Positions 61,133 through 64,000 of a stretch of 64,000 bases of DNA are shown in pieces (positions within the stretch are counted from its first letter, which is position 1; each line of letters starts with the position of its first letter). A program made the position numbers and the translations under genes. The stretch comes from Synechococcus sp. PROS-U-1 (GTDB taxonomy: Bacteria > Cyanobacteriota > Cyanobacteriia > PCC-6307 > Cyanobiaceae). A model generated the notes under the pieces. That model was not told the DNA's origin and did not search any database. It saw nothing but the letters and a program-made list of their open reading frames with translations. The stretch is taken from positions 1,550,001 to 1,614,000 of the forward strand of contig NZ_CP047951.1 in assembly GCF_014279755.1 (NCBI RefSeq), in the 5' to 3' direction.

Positions 61133-61536
61133 AAATATCTCTTCGCTAGAAAAGTTACAGCCAGTTCAGCGATAAATAAGTAGACTTTTTCGCTTATAGC
61201 CAAAAGGCAGCAAAGACAAAAAAGAGAAGGTTAATGAATTGTCCAAAATATAATCAATCATTACACAACTAATAGAAGATGCTTGCCAGAATATTAATCT
61301 GTTTGTGCGTTAATACACCCTTCCCAGCTTCAATTTAATTATCTTATAAATAAGATTTTTTCAGCTTTATTACAGGCACCAGCTTGATTGAACACCAGCT
61401 AAGCAGACAGGCCGGTCATCACTAGCAAGCACAAGGCAATGCGGTTGTCTTGAGGCATGGATCAGTCGTGACTGCCTTGAGTGCTCCCCGCTGATTAGCC
61501 AGCCTCAGACGCTCACTGACTGCTCTTCAGAGGGTT
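61133..61536. other. Gene-free stretch with R2 remnant
   Basis: The first 250 bases are AT-rich without a convincing frame. At 61425-61500 the leader and first codons of the 40-residue family are recognisable (GCAATGCGGTTGTCTTGAGG) but not open. Confidence 0.5.
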
Positions 61537-61815
61537 CTACGCAAGCCAGCGAGTGATCACGGTGCCTTCATAGACATGACCAGAAGCTTCAACAATCGGC
61601 TTGGTCTCTGGGTTCGTGAAGATGTTGTAGAGGACGTCTTCGGGTCCTTGAAATATCACTGTCGCTCTTTGGGGGTCGTCTTTGCAGACACCGATAAAGA
61701 AGGTCTTGACTCCCATCTCGGCAAACATCGCTTGCTGATCAGGCGCATTCATATATGCGCGATATTCCTCAAACGTGTTGCTGAGCTTGAAGTCCAGAAC
61801 AGTTGTCTCAGTCAT
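61537..61815 (-). CDS. DUF3764-family protein, copy 2
   Basis: The 92 residues differ from the copy at 48170 at only a few positions (AYMNAPDQQ for AHMNAPEQQ; PQRATVIF for PKRATVMF). The identity continues about 60 bases upstream of the ATG and ends sharply. Both copies look functional. Confidence 0.85.
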   Translation of the reverse strand: MTETTVLDFKLSNTFEEYRAYMNAPDQQAMFAEMGVKTFFIGVCKDDPQRATVIFQGPEDVLYNIFTNPETKPIVEASGHVYEGTVITRWLA

Positions 61816-61888
61816 GGTTTGAGTGGTTCTAGTTCGCAATAGAACTGTTTTAACCAGCTTCAGGAGCCCAGCCCACTTGCCTCTGCAT

Positions 61889-62149
61889 TCAGCAGCGAGT
61901 AACGATGTGAGTGACAAGGTCAGCGCAGACCCACCGAACCAGCCCTGCATCGACATCAGCCACCTGGAACAGGGTCTGCACCTTCGGATCCCTGGCACCT
62001 CCATCGACGTGGATCACGTCAGCCATCCACCAGTCATCGGAATTACTGTCGCCACAGATGACTGTCATGCCTGCCTTCACCGACAAGAACACGGGCTGCG
62101 ACCACTCCTCTGAGCGGGTGAACGGAACAACGGAATGGTCGACCGACAT
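61889..62149 (-). CDS. DUF3104-like small protein
   Basis: The 86 residues include VFLSVKAGMTVICGDSNSDD, WWMADVIHVDGGARDPKVQT, LFQVADVDAGLVRWVCADLV, the pattern of the picocyanobacterial DUF3104 family as I remember it. The start MSVDHS is preferred; the ORF runs much further upstream without family similarity. Function is unknown. Confidence 0.75.
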   Translation of the reverse strand: MSVDHSVVPFTRSEEWSQPVFLSVKAGMTVICGDSNSDDWWMADVIHVDGGARDPKVQTLFQVADVDAGLVRWVCADLVTHIVTRC

Positions 62150-62620
62150 GCCACTGCAAAAAGTACAGCCGTACTGGCCGTGGTCAGTTGGTTTTGGCAA
62201 CCAATTGGCGCAAAAAAGAGCGACCGCCCAGTCCAAGACTCGGACCAGGCGATGCACCCCCTCTCGTCGGGCGCAGCAAACCCGACTTTCAGGAAAGACG
62301 TTCTCCTGACAAGCCAAGACGGGTCCGAGAAGAACGCCCTTGCACTGGACATGCGAAATCCACATGGGATCGCCAGCCTTGGTTCTGAGACGAGTTCCCG
62401 TAGACGATTTGAGCGACAACCAGCATCAACCCTGCAAGGGGAAGAACGAACTGAACCATGCCCAGTGGACTGACGAATGGGGTTCAGAGGAACACGAAGC
62501 AAGTGAATACCACTGACAAAAATCACTTCCGCGAGTTCACCGCCTTGCTCTTCTCAGCATGAGATCACCACGATCTAGATCGAGACTTGCCATCGTGTGT
62601 GGTCAGAGTCACACCAGTTC
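62150..62620. other. Stretch without a supported gene
   Basis: Long frames exist on both strands here but none has a natural composition or a ribosome-binding site. I see no repeat of the island families in it. Confidence 0.4.
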
Positions 62621-62773
62621 ATGGGAACGGATCTCACCGCCCTCCTCCTCTCATCGGTGTTTCTCGGGGTTGGTTTCATCATTGCCAAATACTTCCCTGA
62701 GGCTTCGTTGTTGGCAGGGGTGTTCCTGGTAGGGCTGGCGATCCTCAACATCGCCCTGTTCTTCGCAACCTGA
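62621..62773 (+). CDS. 50-residue two-helix membrane protein
   Basis: MGTDLTALLLSSVFLGVGFI IAKYFPEASLLAGVFLVGLA then ILNIALFFAT. Two hydrophobic segments flank the polar AKYFPEA turn. No family is recognised. Confidence 0.55.
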   Translation: MGTDLTALLLSSVFLGVGFIIAKYFPEASLLAGVFLVGLAILNIALFFAT

Positions 62774-63229
62774 AACCACCAAACGCGGATCCTCACGAAG
62801 TAGCCAGAGACTGATTGGTCAAGGATGTCGGTGGTGGCCATCCAGAAATAACAGCAAGCATCGTGCGTGTGGACGGTGCTCAGCACCAGGTCGGTTTGCT
62901 TGGCGGTGTCATCTTGCAGCAGGGTGGTGTTGCCAAAAAAGACAGCATCTGTTCAATGGCACAGAGCCCAAGCACGTCGGAAGGCCCTGCTTAGCTCATC
63001 AGTGCCCAACCCGAAGCCATGCTGGACAGAATCATTGAAGCAAGTGTCCGCTGCAAGCAACACAACAATGCCGATAGCGCTCTGAGGCTTTAAGCACACC
63101 AACCAGACAGCTGGAAGACAACGAAGCGCCAAAAAAATGGCAATACGTCCAGAAGTGACGGAGAGGGATGCAACCCGGTCAACGAATGGATGAACCCAGT
63201 GCCAAGAAGCGCCACCATTGCACCATTGA
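62774..63229. other. Stretch without a supported gene
   Basis: The frame at 62867-63085 has an unnatural Ser/Arg/Val-rich composition and no ribosome-binding site. Nothing else is seen. Confidence 0.4.
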
Positions 63230-63529
63230 TCAACGCTTGATGCACCAAAAGCTCGTCTTGTAGTTCGAGTTCCTCTGCATCACTCGGCTGCCTTCACTGC
63301 GGCACTGCTGCATGGATGACATAGGCATAAGCACTGAGGTAGGCACAGCAGATGAGGGCTCTACTTTCTTCCAGACGTTGATCAATACAAGATGAGCACC
63401 CCCTTCTTGAATTACTACAGGCTGAACGGGGTTAGCATCAGCCCTGCCTGGAATCCAAAGGGCAGAGGAGAACAGAGCAAGAGCGAAGAAGCAACGAATC
63501 ACTGGATTGCGAAGGGCATAGCTGCCCAT
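63230..63529 (-). CDS. Small secreted protein, unknown function
   Basis: From MGSYALRNPVIRCFFALALF a signal peptide ends near PGRADA. The mature 65 residues include VLMPMSSMQQCRSEG and NYKTSFWCIKR, two Cys likely paired. Starts at 63550 or 63529 are possible. Confidence 0.6.
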   Translation of the reverse strand: MGSYALRNPVIRCFFALALFSSALWIPGRADANPVQPVVIQEGGAHLVLINVWKKVEPSSAVPTSVLMPMSSMQQCRSEGSRVMQRNSNYKTSFWCIKR

Positions 63530-63706
63530 ACCTATAGCTGTATGGAACAACAGGCACCCCCCAACGGGTGGAGATGGGAAGAGAAGATACCTCTATTTAG
63601 CCAAGCGGAATCAAACAAGAAGAAACCACACGAATGCTAACGAGGTGAAGCACGTGGGGATTGCCTTGGGAATCGTTAGATAGTATAAGACGTACCCAAT
63701 TGAATC

Positions 63707-63949
63707 ATGGACCCACTAATTCAACTTGCAGCAGGACTCTCTGCAATAGCCCTTGGCTCAATCGCATATTCATTGGTACCCATCAGTGAATCAGCAAAGA
63801 ATTTCAACTACTGTGTCGAGCAAAAAGTTGCGTGGTGGGAGGAAAAGGATGGACAGCTACACCCGTGGACAAGATCCAATCAAGTAGCATTCTGCAATGG
63901 AAAGGTTTACAAACTGAAGGTCAGCAACTTGAGCTCACTCAAAGAATAA
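63707..63949 (+). CDS. Membrane-anchored small protein, FNxCVE...CNG family, copy 2
   Basis: One N-terminal helix (LIQLAAGLSAIALGSIAYSL) is followed by KNFNYCVEQKV and QVAFCNGKVYK. It shares this layout with the gene at 30072. The 80-residue protein has two Cys placed to bridge. Function is unknown. Confidence 0.7.
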   Translation: MDPLIQLAAGLSAIALGSIAYSLVPISESAKNFNYCVEQKVAWWEEKDGQLHPWTRSNQVAFCNGKVYKLKVSNLSSLKE

Positions 63950-64000
63950 GAGAAAGCATTAATTCCAAGCGAAACACCAGAAGCAAACACAACAATAAGA

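Noticed and set aside
62867-63085. 72-codon plus-strand frame
   Set aside because: Composition is Ser/Val/Arg-rich and unlike a protein; no start signal.

Overview
The window reads as chromosome of a marine picocyanobacterium of the Synechococcus/Cyanobium type. The grounds are a Ycf54 homologue, PsbY, a CrtH/CrtISO-type carotene isomerase, a high-light-inducible (Hli) protein, a GrrA-type glycine-rich RiPP precursor, DUF1651-type small proteins and a compact GC-rich core. No strain can be named from sequence alone.

Layout. (1) 1-6.8 kb: the 3' part of a giant RTX calcium-binding secreted protein; its reading frame is open through the left edge. (2) 6.8-29.3 kb: ordinary core genes: an LCP cell-wall ligase, CPA2 antiporter, ABC exporter, an RRM RNA-binding gene with a frameshift, DeaD-type helicase, a sugar-phosphate cupin, recD-recB and phosphatase-recC (RecBCD), ycf54-pdxJ, PlsC-like acyltransferase, BolA-Grx4, and an OmpR-family regulator whose receiver has lost its phospho-acceptor. 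(3) 29.4-32.9 kb: an accessory patch of very small genes, DUF1651-type relics and an isolated perfect Fur box. (4) 32.9-40.2 kb: core again, with crtISO, a CDF-like transporter, trmFO, psbY with an extra N-terminal helix, a gamma-carbonic-anhydrase-like protein, tRNA-Lys, an FAD oxidoreductase and an intact tRNA-Pro(TGG).

(5) 40.2-64 kb: a genomic island. It starts at the intact tRNA-Pro, and two further 3'-half copies of that tRNA with its terminator lie at 43.7 and 54.8 kb. Between them are a truncated terminase large subunit, an AT-rich set of tiny phage-like genes, the N-terminal half of a tyrosine recombinase, and two detached recombinase C-terminal tails, one fused in frame to an unrelated membrane-protein head. 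The cargo is mostly small secreted or membrane proteins: a beta-barrel of inverse-autotransporter type, a DUF1254/DUF1214 protein, Ca-binding proteins, a metzincin protease, a small RTX protein, Hli, GrrA and two copies of DUF3764.

The island looks assembled from reused modules: a shared signal peptide plus 5' leader in front of unrelated proteins, a shared PPAG...FGAL...SGRI head, an NGDGVFTGR acidic module, a 40-residue small-protein family, and a roughly 140-nt repeat ending in a minus-strand terminator. The outer stem of that repeat shows two compensatory base-pair changes between copies. This repeat family, the dismembered recombinase with triple tRNA-Pro att sites, and the GrrA precursor without a visible radical-SAM partner are the most interesting observations. 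Coordinates of genes under about 60 codons come from my own reading and their starts are less certain.
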